The notes: generated by a model not told the origin, from the sequence alone. Positions 1 to 5,362 are shown, counted from the stretch's first letter. The stretch is 5,362 nt of DNA from an uncultured Actinomyces sp. (GCA_938028585.1 CALIZH010000260.1:1-5362); one strand, 5' to 3'. Numbers and translations: made by a program.

Positions 1-69
1 ATTGAGAACGTCAACGACATCATTGCCGACCTTGTCCAAGGATTCGAGGCCGTCGCCCACCTGGCCTGA
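1..69 (+). CDS. metY: O-acetylhomoserine sulfhydrylase, C-terminal end (partial)
   Basis: The first 69 bases read as 22 codons in frame 1, ending in TGA; the gene starts before the window. The peptide begins IENVNDIIADLVQGFEAV, which resembles the C-terminal end of the Cys/Met-metabolism PLP-dependent family ("S-V-G-x-E-x-x-D-D-I-I-x-D-L-x-Q-A" pattern). These enzymes use O-acetylhomoserine plus sulfide or cysteine to make homocysteine or cystathionine in the cytoplasm. The next gene is metX, which makes O-acetylhomoserine, and this strongly favours metY over other members of the family. No catalytic residues are visible because only the tail is present, so cystathionine gamma-synthase (metB) or metZ cannot be excluded. 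Confidence 0.75.
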   Translation: MENVNDIIADLVQGFEAVAHLA

Positions 70-79
70 CACTGGCCAG
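61..79 (+). other. intercistronic hairpin between metY and metX
   Basis: CTGGCC (61-66) and GGCCAG (74-79) are perfect 6-bp arms around a 7-nt loop that holds the end of the metY stop codon. No T-run follows, so it is not a convincing intrinsic terminator. It could stabilise or process the metY-metX transcript, or be chance in GC-rich DNA. Confidence 0.3.
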
Positions 80-113
80 CCCGCGCAATCTCGAGGTAAG
101 TAAGGAAGAAACC

Positions 114-1274
114 ATGAGCCGACGTGAACTTGGACCGATCCCCGTCAGCGGTGCGTGGACACCTAATGACCCCGTCGCATTCCGTCAGTTTGCGCACTTG
201 GGGCCCCTCCGCCTCGAAAATGGTTCATTCTTGCCGGAAGTGACCCTGGCCTACGAGACCTTGGGCACGCTCAACGAGGACCGATCGAATGCGATCCTCG
301 TGCTGCACGCACTCACGGGCGACGCCCACATCTCGGGGCCGGCGGCTCCCGGCCAGCTCACCGCGGGCTGGTGGGAAGAGGCCGTCGGACCGGGCAAGCC
401 CCTGGACCCCGAGCGCTACTTCCTTGTCGTTCCCAACGTTCTCGGTGGCTGTCAGGGAAGCACCGGCCCGGCCTCGGCAGCGCCTGACGGGCAGCCGTGG
501 GGCTCGCGTTTCCCCGTCATCTCAACGCGCGACCAGGTTCAGGCCGAGGCGCGGCTTGCGGATTACCTCGGGATCCCCACGTGGAACACGGTCATCGGCG
601 CTTCCCTGGGTGGGCACCGCGCGCTCGAGTGGGGAGTGAGCTTCCCGCTGCGCTGCGAGCGCTTGGTTGTTGTCGCCTCGGCGGCATGCACGAACGCGGA
701 ACGCGCGGCTTGGGCGCACACGCAAATCCGCGCCATTGAACTGGACCCCAACTGGCGAGGCGGAGACTACTACGACCAAGAAGAGGGTCCCCACGCGGGA
801 CTGAACCTCGCGCGACAAATCGCTCACGCCACCTATCGCTCCCCCGAAGAACTGGACGCACGCTTCGGGCGCGCACCCCAGGACCGTGAAGACGTGTTAA
901 GCGGCGGGCGTCTGGCTGTCCAGTCCTACTTGGACTACCACGGGGCAAAGCTCGTGCGTCGTTTCGATGCGGGCTCCTACGTCTCCTTGTGCCGCACGAT
1001 GCTCAGCTACGACATCGGTCGCGATCGCGGAGGAATCACCGAGGCGCTGCGACAGATCACCGCGCGAACCCTGGTGATTTCGGTGGACTCGGACCGCTTG
1101 TTCTTCGCGAAGGAAGGACTCAAGGTCGCCGAGGGAATTCCCGGTGCGCAATACGCGTGCCTGTCTTCTCCTCATGGCCATGACGGTTTCCTCATCGAGT
1201 ACGACCAGCTCAATCGAATCCTCGAGGATTTCCTGGAAAATCAACCTTCTTTCATTGATTCTTCGGCACTGTAG
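114..1274 (+). CDS. metX: homoserine O-acetyltransferase
   Basis: This 386-residue protein is full length for the MetX branch of the alpha/beta-hydrolase fold. It acylates L-homoserine from acetyl-CoA, the committed step to methionine by the O-acetyl route. Family blocks in order are NAILVLHALTGDAH (about 59-72), GWWEEAVGPGKPLD (85-98), the GGCQGSTGPAS oxyanion region (111-121), the nucleophile elbow GASLGGHRALEW with Ser164, and LSYDIGRDRGG (297-307). The likely catalytic Asp327 lies in SVDSDRLF, and His356 in PHGHDGF. The start is supported by AAGGAAG (102-108), five bases before ATG. It lies 44 bp after metY with no obvious promoter, so the two are probably cotranscribed. Some MetX-fold enzymes use succinyl-CoA instead, and the sequence alone does not rule that out. 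A His follows the SLGG motif, where other residues are more usual. Confidence 0.95.
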   Translation: MSRRELGPIPVSGAWTPNDPVAFRQFAHLGPLRLENGSFLPEVTLAYETLGTLNEDRSNAILVLHALTGDAHISGPAAPGQLTAGWWEEAVGPGKPLDPERYFLVVPNVLGGCQGSTGPASAAPDGQPWGSRFPVISTRDQVQAEARLADYLGIPTWNTVIGASLGGHRALEWGVSFPLRCERLVVVASAACTNAERAAWAHTQIRAIELDPNWRGGDYYDQEEGPHAGLNLARQIAHATYRSPEELDARFGRAPQDREDVLSGGRLAVQSYLDYHGAKLVRRFDAGSYVSLCRTMLSYDIGRDRGGITEALRQITARTLVISVDSDRLFFAKEGLKVAEGIPGAQYACLSSPHGHDGFLIEYDQLNRILEDFLENQPSFIDSSAL

Positions 1275-1292
1275 GGGTGCAATTTTCTTTCT
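1266..1292 (+). terminator. possible weak terminator at the end of metX
   Basis: GCAC (1266-1269) can pair with GTGC (1277-1280) over a 7-nt loop that spans the metX stop codon. It is followed by a pyrimidine-rich, T-rich tract, AATTTTCTTTCTT (1281-1292/3). The tract looks like a terminator tail but a 4-bp stem is weak. Termination here would fit the separate promoter-like element that follows. Confidence 0.3.
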
Positions 1293-1303
1293 TATGTGAG
1301 GCC

Positions 1304-1321
1304 TGAGCTAGGCACAGCTCA
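1304..1321. promoter_or_regulatory. TGAGCT/AGCTCA inverted repeat upstream of the lipoprotein gene
   Basis: TGAGCT (1304-1309) and AGCTCA (1316-1321) form a perfect 6-bp dyad with a 6-nt spacer. The right arm is the first half-site of the conserved 29-bp element, so the left arm is an inverted third copy of its GCTCA core. The second locus has no matching left arm. This may be an additional regulator contact specific to the lipoprotein promoter, or part of a weak hairpin downstream of metX. Confidence 0.4.
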
Positions 1322-1344
1322 TTCATAGAGTCGGCTGGCTCAAT
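1316..1344 (+). promoter_or_regulatory. conserved 29-bp promoter element, copy A
   Basis: This stretch matches 3987-4015 at 26 of 29 positions with no gap; the differences are at 1330, 1333 and 1334. It contains GCTCATT (1317-1323) and GCTCAAT (1338-1344), whose starts are 21 bp apart, so two protein subunits would bind one face of the helix. TAGAGT (1327-1332) between them fits a TAnnnT -10 box, but no good -35 is visible, as often seen at activator-dependent promoters. It ends 31 bp before the lipoprotein start codon. Calling it an operator/promoter is inference from conservation, spacing and position. Confidence 0.65.
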
Positions 1345-1345
1345 T

Positions 1346-1360
1346 GGATCATCACGATCC
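1346..1360. promoter_or_regulatory. GGATC-N5-GATCC dyad in the lipoprotein leader
   Basis: GGATC (1346-1350) and GATCC (1356-1360) form a perfect 5-bp inverted repeat around ATCAC. It lies between the conserved element and the ribosome binding site GAAAGGA (1363-1369). It is absent from the matching position upstream of the DUF4956 gene. It could be a small leader hairpin or an operator; a chance occurrence is possible. Confidence 0.3.
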
Positions 1361-1375
1361 ACGAAAGGACCTCAC

Positions 1376-3208
1376 ATGAAAACGCCAGCTTCGACTCTTG
1401 CCCGTTTGTCGGCAGTCGCCGCGGTCGGTGCGCTCGCGCTGAGCGCTTGCTCCTCGACTTCCGGCACCGCATCGGCCTCGTCGGCCGTCACTGCGAAGGC
1501 TGCCTCTAGTTCCTCGGTATCCGCCGACTCCGGGACTGTCATTGCTCCCCCGAGTGCTGCCGAGGCCTTGGCTGCCAACGCGAAAGCCTCTCATGTTGAG
1601 GACAGCGAATGGGATGCGTCTTCGGCTCAGACCATTACTTTGAATGGCAGTAGCGCAAGTACCTCAGCATCCGGAGTGAAGGTTGACGGCTCCACGGTGA
1701 CGATCACCGAGGCTGGCGTCTACAAGCTCTCGGGCACCTTGAATGGACAGGTCAAGGTCGAAGCGGCGAAAGATGCTCGCGTTGTGTTGATCCTTGATGG
1801 AGCGACCATCACCAACTCTTCTGGGAGCGCGATCAATGTGGTCTCAGCAGATGATGTTGTCCTGTCATTGAATGGTTCAAACACCGTCACTGACGGCACG
1901 CCTTCGGATACAAACGCTGAAGATAACGCAGCGATTTACTCCGATGCAGATCTCACCATTACGGGTAGCGGGTCACTGACGGTTAATGCCAACTACAACG
2001 ACGGCATTACCAGCAAGGACGACCTCTACATTCTGTCGGGTAACATCACGGTCACCTCGAAGGACGATGCGCTACGTGGCAAGGACTCGCTGACCGTTGC
2101 CGGCGGAACTATCAAGGTCACTTCAGGAGGGGACGGCCTGAAGTCAGACCAGGATAGCGATACCACTAAGGGCTACGTCAATATCACCGGCGGCACCATC
2201 GACATCACCTCTACGGGTGACGGCATCCAGGGTGAAACTGACGTCATCATCACCGGCGGTGATACGACGATCATTGCCGGTGGCGGGGCCTCGTCTGGAA
2301 AGGACTCCAACAATTCCACCAAGGGAATTAAGGCTGGTGTCTTCCTGATTGAAGACGGTGGCGAAGTCACGATTGACTCCGGTGACGATGGTTTGCACTC
2401 CGATGGTGCAATCCGACTGACCTCCGGAACGATCGTTGCTTCGACTGCTGATGATGGTATCCACGCTGAGGGTGCGGCCGTTCTTGACGGTGCGAAGGTC
2501 ACTGTTGAGCAGTCCAGCGAAGCCCTTGAAGGTGGTTTGATCACCATCTCCAATGGCGAGGTCAATCTGACCTCCAGTGACGACGGTATCAACGGCTCCG
2601 GTTCGACCACTGTTGCAGCAGTTGAAGCGGCAAAGACCGCGACCAAGACGACCACGACCAACAACGGACCCGGCGGTGGCTCCATGCAGGATACCGGTGA
2701 GAAGATCCTGATCTCGGGCGGCACTGTTACGGTCAACGCCGGCGGTGACGGCATCGACTCCAATGGCTCGGTGGAGATCTCTGGCGGTAACACGATCGTC
2801 TACGGCCCCACGGATGGTGGGAACGGCGCACTGGATTCGAACGGTGAATTCTTGGTCAGTGGTGGAACGCTTCTTGCCATTGGTTCTTCCGGAATGGCCG
2901 AATCGCCATCGACCAACTCTTCACAGGGATGGCTACAGGCTTCGGCTTCCGGTAACGCGAACTCGACCGTGACCATTAAGGATTCCAGTGGAAAGGTCTT
3001 GGCCAATGTTAAGGCCGCAAAGACCTTCCAGAATGTGGTCTTCTCCTCTGCGGATGTGTCGAATGGCCAGAGCTACACGGTGAGTGTGGATTCGAATTCG
3101 ACCTCTGTCACTGCGGGTCAGGCGACCGGCAACCAGGGTGCTCCCGGTGGGGGAGGTCCTGGCGGACAGGGGGGTGCTCCTGGCGGAAACCGTCAGGGCG
3201 GCCGCTGA
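1376..3208 (+). CDS. secreted beta-helix lipoprotein, Cthe_2159/DUF4353-like carbohydrate-binding family
   Basis: This 610-residue protein begins with a lipoprotein signal: Lys2, Arg10, a hydrophobic stretch and the lipobox LSAC with Cys25 as the lipidated residue. It is therefore predicted to sit on the outer face of the membrane. A Ser/Ala/Thr-rich linker (26-75) leads to a domain of about 85-500. That domain has short strands ("GGTIxITS") separated by turns with Asp-Asp-Gly or Gly-Asp-Gly, near residues 209, 231, 253, 282, 338, 360, 403 and 458. The roughly 22-residue period and the Asp-rich turns match right-handed beta-helix proteins of the Cthe_2159 family, which bind acidic or cellulosic polysaccharides and calcium. 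A Thr/Lys/Asn/Gly-rich loop (about 410-441) interrupts the helix. A small beta domain (about 515-580) and a Gly/Pro-rich tail (581-610) follow. The start has GAAAGGA (1363-1369) six bases upstream. No enzymatic motif was recognised; ligand binding is inferred from family resemblance. It shares its promoter element with the DUF4956-VTC unit. Confidence 0.85.
   Translation: MKTPASTLARLSAVAAVGALALSACSSTSGTASASSAVTAKAASSSSVSADSGTVIAPPSAAEALAANAKASHVEDSEWDASSAQTITLNGSSASTSASGVKVDGSTVTITEAGVYKLSGTLNGQVKVEAAKDARVVLILDGATITNSSGSAINVVSADDVVLSLNGSNTVTDGTPSDTNAEDNAAIYSDADLTITGSGSLTVNANYNDGITSKDDLYILSGNITVTSKDDALRGKDSLTVAGGTIKVTSGGDGLKSDQDSDTTKGYVNITGGTIDITSTGDGIQGETDVIITGGDTTIIAGGGASSGKDSNNSTKGIKAGVFLIEDGGEVTIDSGDDGLHSDGAIRLTSGTIVASTADDGIHAEGAAVLDGAKVTVEQSSEALEGGLITISNGEVNLTSSDDGINGSGSTTVAAVEAAKTATKTTTTNNGPGGGSMQDTGEKILISGGTVTVNAGGDGIDSNGSVEISGGNTIVYGPTDGGNGALDSNGEFLVSGGTLLAIGSSGMAESPSTNSSQGWLQASASGNANSTVTIKDSSGKVLANVKAAKTFQNVVFSSADVSNGQSYTVSVDSNSTSVTAGQATGNQGAPGGGGPGGQGGAPGGNRQGGR
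3137..3186 (+). repeat. Gly/Pro-rich tandem coding repeat
   Basis: GGTGCTCCCGGTGG (3137-3150) recurs as GGTGCTCCTGGCGG (3173-3186), 12 of 14 identical, both encoding GAPGG. They lie within a run of GGGGPGGQGG-type sequence that forms the lipoprotein tail. The repeat could vary in copy number between strains by slippage. It probably encodes a flexible, disordered extension. Confidence 0.6.
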
Positions 3209-3215
3209 GTGAAGT

Positions 3216-3258
3216 AGTGGGGGGATGCAACTTCGGTTGCATCCCCCCACTTATTTTT
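3216..3258 (+). terminator. strong intrinsic terminator with cUUCGg tetraloop
   Basis: A perfect 15-bp stem pairs 3217-3231 with 3236-3250 (a 16th A-T pair is possible). It includes six consecutive G-C pairs and is closed by C-TTCG-G, the exceptionally stable cUUCGg tetraloop. TTATTTTT (3251-3258) follows. It lies 8 bp after the lipoprotein stop codon and 22 bp from the stop of the convergent minus-strand gene. On the minus strand the stem is the same but the T-run is poor (CTACTTC), so it is mainly a plus-strand terminator that may also impede minus-strand transcription. Confidence 0.93.
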
Positions 3259-3272
3259 CTACCTAGTTTGAT

Positions 3273-3944
3273 CTACTGATCAGCTTGATCTAATGGCGAG
3301 CTAGCATTCGGCTTCTCTGTCATGCAGCTTTGACGGTGACTAAAATGCAGGCGCTCAATGACAACCATCACCCAGGTCGAGAACAGCACCGGCTGCAAAA
3401 TCAGATTGATATTGTCCGGAGAGAGCAAGATTGTAAACATATAACTTGCGTTCGCATTGCCGGATTCAGATGCAATGAAATCGCTTAGACCGTTGAAGAA
3501 GAACTGGTAGATCGCCAGAAATAGTGTCATCCACTGGATGACGTACTCGGCGACTTGGAAGGTTTCTTCACTCACCTCAAGACGCGGGAAACGTTGAATC
3601 GCTGCGCGGTGAATGTACGACTGAATGAGGGCAGCAGCCAGGATGAAAGTCAGGGTCATGAGAAGGAAAGTTCCTCCGCGGAACTTACCTCCGGCAGTGG
3701 AAATTGTTCCCTCTGCAGTGGCGGAAAGAGCAGGTTGTCCTTCCGCGAAACGTGAAACGATGACGAAACCCGTGACGAATATCGAGAGGAGCGCGGCAAT
3801 CAACACCATGTTGATCAGAGCACTCAGTGCGAGGTAACCAACTGCACGCGCGAAGACCAGTCCGCGACGGTTGCGACCGTACACAGCAAAGCCGCAGGCG
3901 ATAACAAGAGAAATAGTTGTCACCGTATAGAACGCCGTGAGCAT
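3273..3944 (-). CDS. unrecognised polytopic membrane protein
   Basis: I do not recognise this 223-residue protein. It has about five hydrophobic stretches: residues 2-22, 34-64, 91-109, 133-151 and 178-197. A loop of about 65-90 lacks strong charge and is rich in Ala, Gly, Ser and Thr. A cytoplasmic-looking basic patch, GRNRRG (23-28), follows the first segment, and a polar tail (198-223) ends in SSPLDQADQ. No catalytic or metal-binding motif stands out. I chose ATG at 3944 over an in-frame TTG at 3959, because GGAGG (3953-3949) lies directly before the ATG and the TTG sits upstream of it. GC is about 52% by hand count over 3301-3950, against roughly 60-70% in sampled metX lines, which suggests a different origin. 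It is convergent with the lipoprotein gene and divergent from the DUF4956 gene. A function as a partner of either neighbour is only a guess. Confidence 0.8.
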   Translation of the reverse strand: MLTAFYTVTTISLVIACGFAVYGRNRRGLVFARAVGYLALSALINMVLIAALLSIFVTGFVIVSRFAEGQPALSATAEGTISTAGGKFRGGTFLLMTLTFILAAALIQSYIHRAAIQRFPRLEVSEETFQVAEYVIQWMTLFLAIYQFFFNGLSDFIASESGNANASYMFTILLSPDNINLILQPVLFSTWVMVVIERLHFSHRQSCMTEKPNASSPLDQADQ

Positions 3945-3948
3945 GACA

Positions 3949-3953
3949 CCTCC
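3949..3953 (-). promoter_or_regulatory. ribosome binding site that decides the start of the membrane-protein gene
   Basis: On the minus strand the sequence reads GGAGG-TGTC-ATG, a strong Shine-Dalgarno with a 4-nt spacer to the ATG at 3944. Starting at the upstream TTG (3959) would place this site inside the coding region and leave no comparable site before it. Confidence 0.75.
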
Positions 3954-3986
3954 AAACAATGCATGGCTGGATCAAGTTTCGCACAT

Positions 3987-4015
3987 AGCTCATTCATAGA
4001 CTCCACTGGCTCAAT
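3987..4015 (+). promoter_or_regulatory. conserved 29-bp promoter element, copy B
   Basis: This is the second copy of the element at 1316-1344 (26 of 29 identical; differences at 4001, 4004 and 4005). GCTCATT (3988-3994) and GCTCAAT (4009-4015) again start 21 bp apart, with TAGACT (3998-4003) between them as a possible TAnnnT -10 box. The element ends 38 bp before the DUF4956 start. A CACGAAA heptamer follows in both leaders (1360-1366 and 4028-4034), showing that similarity continues loosely towards the ribosome binding site. A regulator site shared by both transcription units is inferred. Confidence 0.65.
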
Positions 4016-4053
4016 AGTTACGTCACGCACGAAACAACCTTGAGGAGCATCAA

Positions 4054-4614
4054 ATGAGCGCACTCACCACAGCGATGGTTCTGCCGATCGTCATCGACCT
4101 TCTCGCAATGTTGATCCTGGTTGGAGCCCTCTACTACCCCCGCCACCGACGCGCTGATCTTGTCGTCGCATTCTTCGTTGTCAACATCGGCGTCCTTGCG
4201 GTCGCAAGCGTCATGGCAAACTCAACGATCTCCGCAGGCCTAGGACTTGGCCTCTTCGGTGTCTTGTCGATCATCCGACTTCGTTCCGACGAAATCAGCC
4301 AGCGAGAAATCGCCTACTACTTTGCTTCTCTTGCCATTGGCCTGCTTCTTGGCATGAGCACCGCGATCTACTCCTATGCAATGGTCGCATTGGTGCTTGC
4401 AACTTTGGCCGTTGGTGATTCAACTCTGATCCTTGGACGCTCCGGCTCGCAGCAAGTCCAATTCGACCGCGCAATCGCAGACGAGAAGGAACTTCGCCAG
4501 GCACTTGAAGCCCGCATGGGTGTCAAGGTGACCGGAGTCAAGGTCATCAAACTCGACATGGTCAACGATCTCACCTTGGTTGACGTTCGCTACCGGGTCC
4601 CGGCAAAGCGCTGA
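4054..4614 (+). CDS. DUF4956 family membrane protein
   Basis: This 186-residue integral membrane protein has hydrophobic segments at about 8-28, 36-55, 61-75, 86-104 and 106-121, followed by a soluble domain (about 130-186) ending in basic residues. The block FGVLSIIRLRSDEI followed by SQREIAYYF (about 68-90) is the hallmark of the DUF4956 family. In these proteins the motif Arg-x-Arg-(S/T)-x-x-Ile near a membrane segment is strongly conserved. The C-terminal part (MGVKVTGVKVIKLDMVNDLTLVDVRY in outline, 155-180) alternates like a small alpha/beta domain. GAGGAG (4042-4047) lies six bases before ATG. A VTC-domain gene follows 53 bp downstream without an intervening promoter-like element, a pairing I know as common for this family. 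The molecular role is unknown; a membrane partner of the VTC protein is the simplest inference. Confidence 0.88.
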   Translation: MSALTTAMVLPIVIDLLAMLILVGALYYPRHRRADLVVAFFVVNIGVLAVASVMANSTISAGLGLGLFGVLSIIRLRSDEISQREIAYYFASLAIGLLLGMSTAIYSYAMVALVLATLAVGDSTLILGRSGSQQVQFDRAIADEKELRQALEARMGVKVTGVKVIKLDMVNDLTLVDVRYRVPAKR

Positions 4615-4667
4615 ACTTACGGAATCGCCACACCAGCCTCGGCCTCGTGAAAGAACTGGAGGACACC

Positions 4668-5362
4668 ATGACGCACGAACTACACAATCTGACGAACCTC
4701 GAAGGAATCAGCCTCGACGCGATGAACTCGCGTGCCGCGATGCTCACGCGAGTCGATCGCAAGTACGTCGTGCCCACGGATCGCTTGGATGAGTTGATCG
4801 CGCTCATGAACCCCGCAACGCAGATCCTTGAAATTGGCGGAAAGGTCGAGCAGCACTATGCCTCGTGCTACTTCGATACGCCTGAGCTGCACTCCTTCAT
4901 GGACACAGCGCACAAGCGCCGCCGCCGCTACAAGGTTCGTACGCGCTCTTACCTTGATTCGGAGCTGGCCTTCCTGGAGGTTAAGACCCGAGGCCCGCGC
5001 GGGCATACCGTCAAGAAGCGCATGGCCTACGACTTTGCCCAGGCAGCGCGGATGGAACTGAGTCGCGAGGGCAGGCTTTGGGTGGCCGAAAAGCTCGAGG
5101 CCGCTCAGTGCTTTGAGGGTGTTGGTCGGGTTGATTCCCTGGTCCCCGTGCTCTCGGGAACCTACACGCGTTCGACGCTTCTCATGGCAGATGGTCAGGG
5201 GCGCGCGACGATTGACACCGAGCTGCACTGGGACTCGTGGGGTCATGAGCTTCAGGCTCCCCACATTGCAATTATTGAAACGAAGTCTGGTGCCGCTCCT
5301 TCTGAGCTAGACCGATTGCTGTGGGCAAATCGGATCCGCCCCTCGCGTATCTCGAAGTACGC
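4668..5362 (+). CDS. VTC-domain protein, polyphosphate-polymerase-like (partial, 3' end beyond window)
   Basis: An open frame runs from ATG 4668 to the window end, giving 231 complete codons with no stop. GGAGG (4658-4662) lies five bases upstream. The protein looks soluble, with no signal peptide. It matches the VTC branch of the triphosphate-tunnel fold, an eight-stranded barrel lined with basic and acidic side chains. Visible elements are RVDRKYVV (28-35), YFDTPEL (68-74), RRRRYKVRTRSY (84-95, with Arg91 and Arg93), FLEVKTRG (102-109, Glu104 and Lys106), VKKRM (115-119), YTRST (166-170), TIDTEL (181-186), IIETKSG (202-208, Glu204 and Lys206) and ISKY (228-231). The repeated R-x-R and E-x-K pairs are those that bind phosphates and metal in yeast Vtc4, so polymerisation of phosphate from a nucleotide is plausible. 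It is probably cotranscribed with the DUF4956 gene. Activity is inferred from family only; other triphosphate-tunnel chemistry is possible. Confidence 0.88.
   Translation, partial: MTHELHNLTNLEGISLDAMNSRAAMLTRVDRKYVVPTDRLDELIALMNPATQILEIGGKVEQHYASCYFDTPELHSFMDTAHKRRRRYKVRTRSYLDSELAFLEVKTRGPRGHTVKKRMAYDFAQAARMELSREGRLWVAEKLEAAQCFEGVGRVDSLVPVLSGTYTRSTLLMADGQGRATIDTELHWDSWGHELQAPHIAIIETKSGAAPSELDRLLWANRIRPSRISKY

Larger units (their letters stand above)
3945..4053. promoter_or_regulatory. divergent intergenic promoter region
   Basis: These 109 bp separate two divergently transcribed genes and must hold both promoters. The plus-strand side carries copy B of the conserved element. On the minus strand I see TTGAGC (4013-4008) and TATGAA (3998-3993) but their spacing of about 10 bp is too short for a standard promoter, so I do not assign a minus-strand promoter with confidence. 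Confidence 0.55.

Noticed and set aside
1275..1375. A riboswitch or S-box type leader between metX and the lipoprotein gene
   Set aside because: The 101-bp gap lies after the methionine genes and contains only short dyads and the 29-bp element. I see no aptamer-like multi-helix architecture.
2173..2793. 206-codon open frame on the minus strand opposite the beta-helix repeats
   Set aside because: Its Pro/Ser/Val-rich sequence is the mirror of the periodic Gly/Asp/Thr coding on the plus strand. The true product has a lipoprotein signal and family repeats.
3945..3959. TTG start at 3959 that would add five residues to the minus-strand membrane protein
   Set aside because: The added codons contain the GGAGG ribosome binding site that serves the ATG at 3944, and no comparable site precedes the TTG.
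1316..4015. The two 29-bp copies as direct repeats bounding a mobile element
   Set aside because: There is no transposase, integrase or terminal inverted repeat between them, and both copies sit at equivalent positions before start codons. Shared regulation explains them better.
4680..5264. 194-codon open frame on the minus strand opposite the VTC gene
   Set aside because: It lies wholly antisense to a gene with clear family motifs, and its protein is Arg-rich with no recognisable domain. It is a typical by-product of GC-rich coding DNA.

Overview
The window looks like chromosomal DNA from a fairly GC-rich actinobacterium. An Actinomyces/Schaalia-type member of the Actinomycetaceae is my best guess, based on codon use, the metY-metX order and the type of surface lipoprotein. 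No rRNA or other taxonomic marker is present, so this is an inference.

Layout: (1) Bases 1-1274 are the end of a methionine-biosynthesis operon. The last 22 codons of a probable O-acetylhomoserine sulfhydrylase (metY) are followed by a complete homoserine O-acetyltransferase gene (metX). (2) Bases 1376-3208 encode a 610-residue secreted lipoprotein with a Cthe_2159-like (DUF4353) right-handed beta-helix and a Gly/Pro-rich tail. It ends at a very strong intrinsic terminator with a cUUCGg tetraloop. (3) Bases 3273-3944, on the minus strand, encode an unrecognised polytopic membrane protein whose GC content is clearly lower than that of its neighbours. (4) Bases 4054-5362, on the plus strand, hold a DUF4956 membrane protein and, 53 bp downstream, the start of a VTC-domain polyphosphate-polymerase-like protein that is cut by the window end.

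The most interesting observation is a 29-bp sequence found twice, at 1316-1344 and 3987-4015, with 26 of 29 identical positions and no gaps. Each copy sits 31-38 bp upstream of a start codon, once before the lipoprotein and once before the DUF4956-VTC pair. Each copy carries two near-identical heptamers (GCTCATT and GCTCAAT) exactly 21 bp apart, about two helical turns. This suggests one regulator controls both units, making them a single regulon that couples a cell-surface beta-helix lipoprotein to a membrane/VTC module. The low-GC minus-strand gene lies between the two units and may be a later insertion, or a third member driven from the same divergent intergenic region. Bacterial DUF4956/VTC modules are, to my knowledge, poorly characterised. 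Polyphosphate synthesis is an inference from the VTC family and is not shown by the sequence.
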